A DNA stretch of 64,000 nucleotides. It comes from Przewalskia tangutica (taxonomy: Eukaryota > Streptophyta > Magnoliopsida > Solanales > Solanaceae). The translations under genes were made by a program, and so were the position numbers. A model generated the notes under the pieces. That model worked only from the letters and a program-made list of their open reading frames with translations, ran no database searches and had not been told where the DNA came from. Shown here one piece after another: positions 1-12,140 of the stretch (its first letter is position 1; every line of letters begins with the position of its first letter). Location: positions 28,253,873 through 28,317,872 of the forward strand of contig CM056740.1 in the NCBI GenBank assembly GCA_029844215.1, read 5' to 3'.

Positions 1-1434
1 GGTATCCTTGACTCTTTAAGAATGTCCAAGTTGGTTGAGTTAGAGAATTAACTCACTTGTTTTTAAAGGATAAAAATGCCTTAGTTTCTAAAGCATAAAG
101 TTAGTATAACGGCTTTATGAGAAGTTGGTTATAATAACTTTATGGGAAGTTAAAAGAATGGTTTACTCTAGTGATGTAAACAAAGATAAATGACTTGAAA
201 TGAAGAAAGGCAAATTGATTTAAATGCATCAATTGTTTAAAGTTTTAAAGTAAAAAGTCACTTGATTTAGAAGCCTAAATGTATTTCTAAGAGGTGTAGT
301 GACTTGTTTTGAAATGTAGACAAGCCTTGATACTACAGGTGTTAGTATCTTGGGGATTTTATACGAGAAAGAGTCATTTTTTGAAAGGATAAGGTACATA
401 GTACTTTGGGTTAAATTCCCGGATTTTTAATGACATGTTAGTGCCTTAAGTAAAATAAAATGAGAGTGTATAATAATTAAGGCTAATAAGAAGTTAGGGG
501 ATTTCTTAACTTGCTTATGATAATTATGATAAGCCGGTGGTGCTTATGTTATGTATGATAGCCGGTTGTGCTAGTGTTATGTTATTCTTGCGGGGTAAAC
601 CCCCGGGTTACTACTTATTCCATGGATTTGCTACCCTTGATGCGAGTGCGGCGTTTGTACTCATTGCGGGCCCACCAGACCTAAGCGGGTGAAATAGTCC
701 TGTGAGGGTGAAATAGTCCCATGCGGAGCAAATCGCTCCATTGCGGGTCCACAGGACCTATGCGGGTGAAATAGTCCCAGGAGTAGGATTGCTTAATGAT
801 ACTACGGGCGGGTGGCCCTACTTTGATCATGAGCTTCCTATTTTTACGCAGTAAAGTATACTCTTGTTTACTCTCATTATTAGTAAGGCACAGTGTACTG
901 TTATTTGAGTTATCATACTTGTCTCTAGTTTTATTTTAGACTATATGATTTCATTTCAGTACTTTCAGTTTTACATACTTGGTACATCTGTTGTACTGAC
1001 CCCCTTCCTCGGGGGTTGCGTTCATGCCGCAGGTAGGGGTAAGCAGGTTGTGGATCCTCACTCTTAGGATCACTGATAAGTTGTCAGAAGGCTCCATTTC
1101 TCCGGAGGCTCGTCTTTTGGTACGGTTTCCCTGATGTTGTAGATTTATGTACATTCAGTGGTATGGCGGGGCCCTGTCCCGTCACAGTTGTTATGTAAAA
1201 ATTCTTAGAGGTCTGTAGTCATGTTTTGTGGATTGGGTTGTATAAAAAAAGGATGTGACTGCTTTTTGGGTTATGTATATATTTTTGAAAGGTGGCCTTA
1301 TCGGCTAGCCTGTTGATATTTCATGACTTGTACTTTTTGAGTTGTATGTATGTTCTGCTACTATTCTATGATATATACATGTGAGGGGTGCCCAGGTAGG
1401 GCACCAGTCACGGGCCCGTGGTCGGGTCGTGACA
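1..1434 (+). mobile_element. L0: 3' part of an LTR, cut by the window start
   Basis: The stretch ends at 1434 in the CGTGACA terminus shared by all plus-strand LTRs here. It carries the usual LTR landmarks in order: TTATAAC/CTTTATG motifs (about 100-150), a short GC-rich repeat array (about 600-790), the CCCCC..GGGGG and CTGCG/CGCAG hairpins (about 995-1035), the ATGGCGGG hairpin (about 1160-1180) and the GGTGCCC..GGGCACC stem near 1387-1410. No primer site follows; the next bases read as gag, so this LTR is inserted in E1 gag. Whether it is a solo LTR or the 3' LTR of an element lying to the left cannot be decided. Confidence 0.8.
600..790 (+). repeat. Degenerate GC-rich array in L0 LTR
   Basis: Imperfect copies of a unit containing TGCGGGTCC and GGTGAAATAGTCC. 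It fills the position in this LTR that other LTRs in the window fill with different tandem arrays. Confidence 0.6.
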
Positions 1435-1910
1435 CAGAGCTCCAGAGTTCTAGGTTCTCGGAGGGACATAGGTCATAGACAGTTGAGGCCACCTTTGCCT
1501 CGGTGTGCTTGATGCGGTAGGTCCCATTTTGGAGAGTGTCGTTCTACTCCAGGAGCCTGTTATTATTGTGACCGTCTGAGCCATATAGTGAGAGATGTCC
1601 TTTTAGAAGGGGCACTGGTGGTGTGACTCGACCTGCAGGATCGGTGGCTGGTTCCTTTTTCTCTACAGTTGTGCGCCCCACAGGGCAGGGTATTCAGATG
1701 TCACCAGCAGTGGTAGAGGTCGTGGTGGAGTTTATAGTTTTGGTGGTCCTTTGAACCGCATAGATGTTGTGGCTACCAGGCAGGATCAAAAGGTATCATC
1801 GATTGGGGTTACATGTATATTTTGAACCTTTTTAGTCATACATGCATTGATAGATTCAGATTCCACCTAGCATATATATTCCCCTTGTTGCGAGTAGAAT
1901 GTGAATTGAT
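1435..1910 (+). pseudogene. E1 gag C-terminus and protease remnant
   Basis: Directly after L0 the plus strand reads as the arginine- and proline-rich gag tail, then a decayed CCHC zinc-knuckle region (about 1510-1615, with Cys-Gly-x-x-x-His-type spacing), then the gag-protease linker. Around 1845-1900 it resembles the protease active-site neighbourhood seen in EB at about 22345-22400. Stops and small indels interrupt every frame. The N-terminal half of gag and everything upstream of L0 are outside the window. Assignment rests on alignment by eye with the gag copies at 12141-13371 and 20964-22151. Confidence 0.65.
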
Positions 1911-2684
1911 AGGACCAACAGAGGTAGAAATATTTTTGTTTAAGTAATGAGTAGAGTGAAGGATGTTGACAAGAATGATAAAGTGAATGAAACTATAGTT
2001 GTGTAGGGTTCACAAGGTGTAATTACCCCATAACAGTGTAAAGACCGATAGTAGAGGATGTACAGTAGGAATACTTCGGCCAAAGGTGACGAACCTCTAA
2101 TGAGTGGAAAGATAGTGTGAGAAATACTTTGAGGTAAGAAAGAGATTCATTTTAGACCACGAGGAGAGTTAATTGTGATGATACACACACCTTAGATTCA
2201 GTAACATTGTCCATAAGTGTTCGTGATTTAGATACTACTAGTATTAGAGTTTACACCAGTTAGTAAACAAAGCTAGGTAGACAATATGATCATTCACCAA
2301 CCAGTAGTTTGACTAATGTGAGGACGAAGAAGAGAAGTTGACACGAGGGAACACATCAGTTAGTTGAGTGGGAGTCCGACTGAAGGATTCAGGTAGTGAT
2401 AGCCCTATGGCTTAGAATATGGCAGGGTCATCCCTAGTACGGGAAGAGAAAGGAATGTCTGAAGATCCCATTTTGGAAAGGACTGCAACCTTCGAGTATA
2501 GTGAGAAGGAACCTCAGATGGAAGGTCCATTGGTATATATACACGTGATATATTGCGGCCGTGTATGGCATCATTGGTTTTGTGGAGTATTGGTTGATAA
2601 GTATAATAAGGAGACGACGCCAGAATCTGTATAGTTTGAGACCCACTATGAACATTCGGGACGAATGTTTCTAAGGGGGAATGA
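1911..2684 (+). other. E1 non-coding internal region with polypurine tract
   Basis: No open frame of the right type is visible; two short overlapping frames near 2419-2655 on opposite strands look random. The end reads GGGACGAATGTTTCTAAGGG followed by purines at about 2658-2681. This matches the polypurine tract and its upstream flank in EB (25771-25800), so it marks the boundary with the 3' LTR. RT, RNase H and integrase are absent, which makes E1 non-autonomous. Confidence 0.6.
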
Positions 2685-4724
2685 TGCTACACCCCGTAAT
2701 ATCAGGGCTACTAATTGAGAACGTGATTAAGGAATCAAAATTTGAAGGTTGAAAGGAAAGAATATTTACATTTTCCTCAGAATTTTATTTTGGAAAAATG
2801 TGACGACGGAAAAATTATTAACTTGGAGTTTAATACTTCTAATTGGATTTATGGGATTAGTATTCGATTACGAAGAATTGGATAATATGGGGTCCGCCGA
2901 GAATTTCACAATTTCGCAGTGCCCTTCGATTTTAAGATATTTTGGAAATATCTAGATATTTTATCAAGAGGAAACTTCCAGCCAATGGGAGGTTGACACG
3001 TGACACTCCTCCACTTGTCTTGAAAATACAAATATCTATATTAGAGATAGAGATTGAAGACTTAGCCATTTATTTTATTTCTCACAATTTTCATCTTCCA
3101 AACATTCTCTTCTCTCCTCTCCTTGCCTTGAGTCACGAAAATCCATGGAAATTCCAAGAATAAAGGTTGATTATTATACAAGATTAAGAACACTAATCAA
3201 GTTCTAAGACAAGTTAACTCTCCAAGTACTCCAAAAATCTATGTTGGCCGAAATTGGGGTTGAAAACCCTAGCTTATTCATCGACGTTTTGGAGGTAAAA
3301 CGTGAAGGAAAGTTGGTTATAAGGTTGTAGTGGATACATGGGAGTGATTGGATCTTGAAGAAGTGGAGCGAAACGAAAATTGCGGGCCAAAGTTGAGCGG
3401 ACTGCCTTGGAAGTTTTTGTCTTGAAAAAAGGGTAAGAATTCTTCCTTCTCTTGAAGTAATTGGATATTACATGTTGTTATAATGTATAGACGAGCTTGT
3501 GCTAAAACGAATGAAGAATAAAAAGTGTATGGACACATTTTTGGGTGTTGGCCGAGAGTTGACAATTTCGGGTATTGGTTTCGTTGGCTTTAATTGTTGT
3601 TATCAACGTCACCTATTGCATATTATAATGGATTAATATTGTTGTTAATAAGTTGATATAACTTATATAGAAGTTTTGGGAACTTGAATTGGAATAAAAA
3701 GGATTAAGGAAAGAGTTATTGGATTGTAGTTGTTGGCCGTGGAATCTATAAAACTGTTGGATATTATCGTGCAGTTTTTATGGACTGTTTTGTGGTGTGT
3801 ATATGCTGGAAATTTAGTTGTCAACATGCATGATTAATGTGGTAAAATTTCTAATGAATGTCCTAAGGAATAAGAGTGTAAAAGGGTATTAAAAGGCTTC
3901 ACATTTTACCCTTATTGATTGATGGAATTGTGGACTATTTTTATGGACTGTTTTGTATAGATTAAGGGGCCTAATTTTACACGTCATGTAGGCGTGTAAT
4001 CCTCTTTGGTTTCTGTTTTGATTGTTCCTTAAATTGGGCTTGATTGTTGTTGAATTTGGGCCTTGGAAAAGGTGGAAAAATACGTATTTATAGGGGAAGT
4101 GCTGCCCAAATTTCCGTAGAAAAAAGAGAACCTTTACTTGGTGTTACCCTACATTAGTAAGCACGTGTTGATATACGTGTTATTGTTGTTATAGGTTGAA
4201 GTACATAGAGACGTATCCTAGATTGTAGAGTTGGTTAGTCGCCAATAAGGTATGTGAACTATCCTTTCTTCTTCTAGCATGATTTCTTTTTTAAAGTGAG
4301 TGGATCTTACTCTTTGATGATGTAATTCATTAATAGTACTTTGGAATTCCCAAAATAGAAGTTGTTCTATATACTTCATTGATAGTACTTTGGATTTCTT
4401 AAAATAGGAGTTGTTCTATATACTTCCTTGATAGTACTTGAGGTTTCTAAAATGAAAGATTGTTATATCTATTCTCTTGATAGTACTTGGGTTTTATAAA
4501 ATGAAAGATTGTTATATATATTCTCTTGATAGTACTTGGGGTTTCATAAATGAAAGATTGTTATATATATTCTCTTGATAGTACTTGGGGTTTCAAAAAT
4601 GAAAGATTGTTATATCTATTCTCTTGAGAGTACTTTGGGTTGTCTAAATGAAAGTTATTTTATTTTGGTTCATTGAGAGTCAAAGGATTTATTATAAAGG
4701 AAAGGAATGTACGGTGGATGTACA
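2685..4724 (+). mobile_element. E1 3' LTR, left part
   Basis: Begins with TGCTACACCCCGTAAT just after the polypurine tract; a start 3 bases earlier is possible. It contains the conserved acceptor-like TTATAG/GTTGAAG (about 4190), the donor-like AAG/GTATGT (about 4248) and then a repeat array. The LTR is interrupted at 4724 by EA and continues at 16941, for a combined length near 3.2 kb. The TATA-to-start region is less clear here than in the other LTRs. Confidence 0.75.
4310..4680 (+). repeat. AT-rich array of about 55-60 bp units in E1 LTR
   Basis: Six or so imperfect copies of a unit containing CTTGATAGTACTTGG and AAATGAAAGATTGTTATAT. The same building block recurs at 18090-18300 and 28440-28620 in the E2 LTR, showing that E1 and E2 are close subfamilies. 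Confidence 0.75.
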
Positions 4725-5436
4725 TGTCACGACCCGATCCCGGGCCCGTGACTGGTGCCTTACCCGGGCACCCAAGTAGTCATACATCAGAGTAATCAGC
4801 GGAATATATAAAAACAAGACATGAAACAATTATAGAATGAGAACAGTTTATCCATGAAAATATCGCCTTTCGGCATGTATATATACATAAAACTTGAACC
4901 GACAGTTCATCCTTACAAACCCCGCCACAACAAGATTACTGCACTCTAAGAGTTTTATTATACAACATGACGGACAGGCCCGCCATACCTGAATGTACAA
5001 GTACCTACAAAGTGACAGGACTATACCAAAAGATAAGCCTCCGGAGAAACGGAGCTTCCCAAACGCTGAACTGCGATCCTATGAGCGAGGATCAACAACT
5101 GGTGTACCTCTACCTGCGGCATGAACGCAGCCCCCCGAAGGAGGTCAGTACAACAGGTACCAAGTATGTGAAACTGAAAATACTGTAAATGAAATCATAG
5201 TAGTCTATATAAAGCAGGAGACATGTATGATAACCAAACTACAGTCCACCATAAATAAGCAGTCACGTAAGTCAGGGACTCACGCCCTCAAAGTCATCAC
5301 TCAAATATAACTATGGGTCTCACGCCCTCAACATCAATCATGCCCGTGGAATACCTTCCTCACTGCCGGCAGTCTATGATATAATAACACCAAGGAGTAC
5401 ACATAAACACGAGTCCCACTGAGTCATAAAATCGAC

Positions 5437-5800
5437 GGCAAGTACGAAGGCTAACTACTGGATACCAAAACCGTGATCATCAATCGACGGGCAAGTACGA
5501 AAGCCAACTACCAGATACCAAAGCCGTACTATCAATACTATACAACCAAACCACGAAGCTGATACGGGGCAAGTACGAAAGCCAACTACCAGATACCAAA
5601 GCCGTGTCACGTAGCTGACCGGGGCAAGTACGAGGGCTAACTACCAGATACCAAGGCCGTATCACGAGACTTCGCCACTAAACTGAACGGGGCAAGTACG
5701 AAGGCTAACTACCAGATACCAAAGCCGAATCAGCCACGACTTCGGGGCAAGTACGAGAGCCAACTACCAGATACCAAAGCCGAATCAGTAAAACCTCATG
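5437..5800 (-). repeat. Array with GGCAAGTACGAA core in EA 3' LTR
   Basis: Copies of GGCAAGTACGAA..GCCAACTACCAGATACC begin near 5437, 5490, 5568, 5623, 5691 and 5746, with spacing of 53-78 bp. The sister array in the 5' LTR is at 14280-14610. Confidence 0.85.
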
Positions 5801-7764
5801 GAGAGCTAGTCCATGGAATAACACTATCAACAGAAGCGTACCCGTGGAATCCTCCGTCACTGCCGGTACGTCCAAGTAAGATCATAACAAATCAGTCGGC
5901 CCTCCATTGAGAGACGCGGTGGTATAGAAATACAATACTAGCACGACAAGGCTATCACACGCAAACATAGGCAAGTTACACACAACTCAAGGTACTTTCA
6001 TTTTATGCCAAAGTCCAGGTTTTAACCCCAAAGTACTACGTACATTAAATTCTTTTTCTTAAAAAGGTCCATTTCTTTTACCAAGGTCACCCGATACCCG
6101 TATTATAAAAATAGAGTGACTAACATTTTTAAGTAAACTAAAACAACTTCCATACTTTCCTTTTTAAACCAAATTAAGACAATACCATGCCTTCTTTTTA
6201 GACCAAAACACTTCTCCTTTTAAAGTCAAGTTACAACATTCTTTTCCAAAGTTCAAGTTTGCCTAATTTCAAATATTCACGTCTCTTATTTTCGAAAGGT
6301 TTCGTAGTTCATAGTCTTAATCACTTAATAACATAATCTCTTTTAAAACGATTGAGTAACGTATGTCTTATGTGTGAGTAGGTTATTCTTGTTTATAACA
6401 ATCTTATTAAAGCAGCCATGATCTAGGAAATGTAATACAATCTTGTCTTATCTTAGCTTCTATGCAGATGGAGGTTTCTACTGGTTTTAATATAATTACT
6501 TAATTGTCAATACATTTTCCTTTATTAACGCCGCATGGTTCGCTCGATACTTATTCTCATTTCCAAATCAAGAAACATTATTCTTTTAAAGACCAAATAC
6601 TCATTACTCACGAATGAGGTTTCACACTTTTAAAAAAAAATTCATATCAATTCAATTAAGTCAAGTCTCTTATCTTTTAAGATCAATAAACCATTCTTTT
6701 TATCTCTCTTAAGACGTTATACCTAACTTCCCATAAAGCTAGTATAACTCTTAAGCTTTCAAAACCAAGTATTACTCTTCTTTCAAAAACGATTCTTAAT
6801 TCTTTTGAAATACTTCAAGATTCTTTATTATTTAAAACTTAAGTCAAAAGACATCGAAGTAAAACCACGTTCAGTTAACACACGTACGTCTACCGTACTA
6901 TATATATTCTTTAAAAATATCATGCTCAAGAGGATAGGAAGAATCACATACTTCGCGACGATTACCGACAATTAGCAAATAGCTCCAAAGTACTGTAATC
7001 CTGCTAGCCTTTTCCACCCTTCGAGTAGAATACGCTACTTGCAGTACTTCAACCTATAACGGTCATATAAGTCTATCAACGTCTAGACTACTCTGTAGAA
7101 TGATTCTAGATACAAGATTCCTTATTCTATGGAAAATTGGGCAGCACTTCCCTACCCGCCAAACTACACAAGTCTACTGTAAATACAGTCCTATGTAAGT
7201 ACAGTTCAGTTATCTTCTTTTATACCATCCTTATATACGTCTTATACTCAATTCTTATACTACTACAGTATGTAATTTCCAATTACAATAGAAGGGTAAG
7301 AGTATTTACCTCGATAAGCCCAAAATTATCCAAGTTAAAAAGTCGATCCTGAGCAAGGTTTAGCTCCTAATCTGTACGCTCCAAAACGCTCCAAGAAACC
7401 CTTAGAAGTTCTACACAACTTCTACTTAATACTTCAACCTACTATGAAGATTTTTCCCCAGGGTTTCGTTTAGTGACTAAAGGAAGTATAGTAGTATTTC
7501 TAGGCTTTTAGTATAGAGGTAACTTTGGAATACTACAAGGTATTTGGGCCAAGGTATTTTGGAATAACAACAATACTTGGAGAATACTTTTCTACCAAGG
7601 GGGGGTATTTCACGAGATCAACTCAAGGAAAGGGGGGGTGGTTTCGGCCGAGGGCCTCTCAAAGGGGGAGGGGGAGGCTTGGACGAAAACTACAACTAAG
7701 AGGGGGAGGATTTTAAGACTTGGAAAATGTTTTGTGGATGAAGAAGTCTTCAACTAAGGGGGGG

Positions 7765-7772
7765 TATTTATA
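7765..7772 (-). promoter_or_regulatory. TATA box of EA 3' LTR
   Basis: TATAAATA on the minus strand, about 400 bp from the LTR start and immediately upstream of a C-rich stretch. It is at the same relative place as the TATA boxes of EB, ED, EC and S2. Confidence 0.7.
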
Positions 7773-8170
7773 GGGCCTTCAATGGCCAAGATTAAGGCAA
7801 GTGGAGGGCAAGTGGAGGGTGGGGATTTGGGCAAGTGTACCTTATCCATCTACTACACAAATATCCTACCTAACCTTGACCAATGTTTTTAACACCAAAA
7901 ACCTGCCAAAAAAAGCCCACAATGCCGTCCACTTTGAGGGTGACACATGTCGCCCTCCCGTTGGTCCAAAATATTTTATCTCTCGGAAAAATCCACAAAA
8001 ATAATAAATGTCGCAACCGAAATTTTCCCTTAGCAAAGTCCGGAAAACGTTTCGTCGGAAAACAATTCTTTTCGCTAGTTGTGAACAAATTTCGTCCCTT
8101 TGCCTACTTAAGGCTTAAACTTTTGTACGTACGCCCTCACGTACATACTCTGGAAATACGGGGTATAACA

Positions 8171-9115
8171 TTCTCCCCTCCTTAGAAACATTCGTCCTGA
8201 ATGTTCCTTCTCAAGACGGATAACGATAAAGTTCCTCTTAACTTAAACAAGTTGCCAATGCCACACCTGGCCACAGAATAACACACGCGCAAATACTTAA
8301 CCCAAGTCAACGAGGAATCACTCCTACATCATAAAAGCTTCCACCCTGGTCTAAAGGATACTCCCTTCGCATCTTCACTTCACAACAAAATTATCTCTTT
8401 TATTCTGCTAACACACGTTCACTTCTTTCCTTACTCGTCGTACCCTTCTCGTACACCCGAACTCTCTCCCTAGTACACATTTCATACTCCAGTCATCGCT
8501 TCAGTTTCCAAAACTTTGGAGTCACCACCTCCAAACTTGGTCATCTTACTAGCCTTGAATTCCTTTAAGGCCATTCCCGGCCTTCACGATCCGATTCTGG
8601 TCGAACATATCCACGAACTCATACGATGGTTACCTAAACCTGGGCCTAGCACCCTCGTGACCCTACCACCCGGCGGGACCACCTCGAACTGACCCCACCC
8701 CAAACCGGGCTGCGGGTCGACCCGCGACATGGCCTCAACCCGACCCACTTCTCGCGCCAAGCTCTTGTCCCCCGATCCGGAACAATCTCACTAATCAAGT
8801 CACGAAAACCTAGTGGTCTTCTTAGCTCAACTACCCTCTTTCATTTCACACTACTCAGGGACTTATCACACAAAACATTTTTACGCATACCAAGTATTTT
8901 GACAAAGACTAACCGTGAAATCTTTTATTCAAGACAGCCTTACATCTAAGGTCTCAACGTGTAGTATCCTAAGGTTCATACCTTCCCTGTCCCCATACTT
9001 ATCCTATCAACTAACCATGTCTCTAAACCACACAACGCTATCTGTACATGGTACTCAACATATAATCATCGTATCACGCATGCTAATCTCTAGAGGGTTA
9101 AGGATATACCTGAAA
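8171..9115 (-). other. EA non-coding module in place of pol
   Basis: On the minus strand this follows gag and ends in the polypurine tract (about 8171-8185). It aligns by eye with 43470-44375 in EC over its full length, and partly with 35325-35800 in ED and about 57140-58270 in EE. Landmarks are GGTATATCCTTAACCCTC at the gag side, a CCTTAGATGTAAGGC block (about 8935-8955), a GCGGGTCGACCCGC palindrome (about 8710-8725) and a GGTGGTCCCGCC block (about 8672). No convincing frame is present on either strand. It is missing from EB. Confidence 0.7.
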
Positions 9116-9212
9116 ACAAATAGGCGGTTCAAAGGACCGCTAAATCGAACTTCCACCGCGACCTGCCGTGGCTGCCGTCATACGAACATCCCGCCTAGCT
9201 ATGGAAGGTGAA
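9116..9212 (-). pseudogene. EA gag C-terminal remnant beyond S1
   Basis: Minus-strand sequence equivalent to the gag tail seen at about 1715-1780 in E1 (Gly/Arg-rich, then Gly-Pro-Leu-Asn-Arg). It is split from the rest of gag by S1 and ends at the module boundary near 9115. Confidence 0.55.
9208..9212. other. Target site duplication GTGAA, left of S1
   Basis: GTGAA at 9208-9212 matches GTGAA at 12141-12145 on the other side of S1. Confidence 0.9.
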
Positions 9213-12140
9213 TGTCACGACCGACCCAAGCTCGCGATCGTGCCCTACCCAGGCACCCTGTTCGTATACATCGTAGAATAGCAATGAACATACATGAAAC
9301 TTATAAAATAAAATAACGAGAAATTAAACCACGTGTTAGCCGATAAGGCTACCTTCCCGACACATATACATATACATAACAACAAATTACATCCCTTTCT
9401 TTTTACAAACCGACCCACAACATGTGACTACGGACCTCTAAGAATTACAAGCTGCGCGGGACAGTGGCCCGCCATACCCTGAATGTAGATAAGTCTACCA
9501 CATCGTGGAAACTGTACTAAAAGACAAGCCTCCGAGTGAAAGGGCTTCTTTCCAAAATCGAGCAGAGATCCTAAGAGCAAGGATCACCAACATGTACCTA
9601 TCACTGCGGGCATGAACGCAGCTTCCGGCGGGCCGATAACAAAAATTTGTGCATGGAAATGTAAATAAAACGCAATAACCAAATCATATCTGTATAAAAG
9701 AATGTCCTTTTAACTCCTGAAATCAATCATATATTAACCGTTCCTTTCCTTCTTTCGATAAGATTTAACAACATATTCTTACATACTTACTTAAGAGTTT
9801 AATCCAGCCTTTTTCACATAACTTACATATCTTACATAACATAATCCGCCCGCTTTGGCTCGATTGTCTTGGAAACATATAACATAATCCGGCCCGCCTG
9901 TGGGGCTCGGTGTACTGTGGAATCATATAACATAATCCGGCCCGCCTGTGGGGCTCGGTGTAAGATGACGTAACCCGGCCTATGTGTAGGCTCGGGGTAA
10001 TATGGCGTAATCCGGCCTATGTGTAGGCTCGGTGTATCTCATAACGTAATCCGGCCTATTTGTAGGCTAGTTGTAATCTTCCTTACTTAACATTTTTAAA
10101 TCATCACTTCACTTCTTCTTAAGTCGTCATAACAACTTCCCATAAAGCTATTATAACAACTTTTCATTTTAGAGAACTTAGACACTTTTATTCTTACAAC
10201 ATTAGGGAAACTAGCCCCAAAAATACTACGTACATACATACTTAAAAGAATCATATCGCTTAAAACTTCAAAATCCTTAAAAGACAATCAAAGTTCTTAG
10301 TCTTAAAACTTCATAACATGCGTCCTTAAAAGCCCATTGTCTTATACTTATAAAAAAAAGATATAAAGTTCCATACACTTCCAAAACCAAGTAACTTATT
10401 CTCTTAAAATCATATAACTTCCACTTTTAAAATCAATCCCCTTTTCACATATAAATTCAAGTCATTTTCGAACATAAAATCCACTTACTTACTTTAAACA
10501 AATCAAGACACATAGCCTTTAAATCAAATCTCATAATTTCCTAACCATTCTTACCAACTAATCCCATAAGACCTAGTAAGGACTTAGGACAATTTAAACA
10601 TACTCTTAACTTAGATTCAACAATGTAAATACTTCTTAACTTCTAAGAGTAGAAGGAATCTTGAAATACTATCACATGGATATTTCATACGTAGGATCAT
10701 GCCAAAGAAAGTAGAGGTTCACATACCTCGCGACGATTATCGACAAGTAGCAAAATGCTCCAAAGTACTTCAACCTTGAGCTATTCCATTCTTCAAGTAG
10801 GATACGCTAAACTTAGTACTTCAACCTATCATGGCCACAATACGTCCATTAACCTCTTACTTTAAACGTAGAATATCCTAAGTGCCAAGTCACTAAATTC
10901 TACGGAAAATCGGACAACACCTCCTTTGTTTCTACTTACTTTGCCACCTTTTTCAAGGCCGAAATACAATAACCAAATAGCCCCAATTGGCTCACAACAA
11001 TATGGAAGGTAGTCCAATACAAATGCATAACTAAACAGCCCCAATTGGCTCACAATTTAGAAAGTAGTCCAATACAAATGAATAACAAACTAAAAGTCCA
11101 AATTCGGCCACCTTGAGTTCAACCATACCAATTCTTATCAAATTCCCATTTCAATCCAAATTGTTAACATAACATGATATCAAGTCGCATTTGATTAAAA
11201 CTACCACAATCTTCAAATCAATAACATGCGACGATTCTAATAACGACTAAATTGAAATCCAACTTAACATGGCTTACATTACATTCCGGATTTCCAAGGC
11301 TACAATAAATCCACAATCCTTATAAACTTCTACATAACAACTTCATGCTAGCAACACGTAAAGCTAACAACAACAATATAAATATATAATCTTGTAACAC
11401 ATTAAAGGACAAGATTATACCTCAACGAATCTTAATCCAATTCAAATCCGAAGTCGCTCCTTAGTAGTTTAGAACCTCTCCAAGACACTTCAATCCGCTT
11501 GTTGAGACCCTTAGAACCATACCAACAACTTCCCTTCAAAACTTCCTATCCAAAACCTAGAAAGCCACTAGGTTTTCACTTTGCGACTAATACGAAAACT
11601 CTCTTTTACCGGGATTTTTCTATTGAGATACACTTACATAACACTCATGAACCTTGATTTAAAGTGTGGAGTTGAATGAACAAGAAACGAAAATTTTTCC
11701 TTCTTCCTAAAGGTGAACCCGAGAGCTTATGCCTATGTTCATCCAATTTTTTGTAAATTTTTGCTAAGTGTTGGGCTCTCTCACACTACTAGTAGTATTA
11801 TAAGGGACATGGAGGGTCAAGGTGTGGAAAAATGGGTGATTTGGATGAAATCTTATAAAATATCAAGACTTTGGACCCTTTGTCTTAGTCAACTTTCTCA
11901 AGCTTGACTACTAGCAAGACTTGTCTTCCTAACAAGGGTCAAATGACCATTATGTCCATGCTTCAATTCGTCCAAGACAACATAAGGGGGGGTGACACGT
12001 GTCGCCCTCCCGTTCGTCGCAATATTACGTTTTTCCGACAATTCCATAATTCCGATAATTTTTTACAAGTCTCAAATCTTAACACTTGTGAGCTCTTACG
12101 TACTACCTTAAAACATGTCTTGTAAATACGGGGTGCAACA
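9213..12140 (-). mobile_element. S1: solo LTR in EA gag
   Basis: Starts TGTCACGACCGACCC and ends GGGGTGCAACA; length 2928 bp. It is flanked by GTGAA on both sides, with gag of EA resuming directly, so the element was reduced to a single LTR by recombination between its two LTRs. Compared with the other LTRs it is shorter and has diverged most, with no clear TATA box at the usual place. The palindromic G-box (11988-12010), donor-like GTATGT (about 10722, minus), hairpins (9455-9625) and array (9840-10080) are recognisable. Confidence 0.92.
9840..10080 (-). repeat. Array of CCGGCC/GGCTCGG units in S1
   Basis: Five to six copies of a unit of roughly 40-55 bp containing ATAATCCGGCC and GGGCTCGGTGTA, unrelated in sequence to the arrays of EA, EC, EE or S3. 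Confidence 0.8.

Larger units (their letters stand above)
4725..8170 (-). mobile_element. EA 3' LTR
   Basis: Runs from TGTCACGACCCG (4725) to GGGGTATAACA (8170), the reverse complement of TGTTATACCCC..CGTGACA. Minus-strand landmarks: TATA box at 7765-7772, palindromic G-box region about 7937-7960, donor-like motif about 7300, tandem array 5437-5800, and U5 hairpins at 4970-5150. The purine tract lies just beyond 8170, confirming the minus orientation. Confidence 0.92.
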
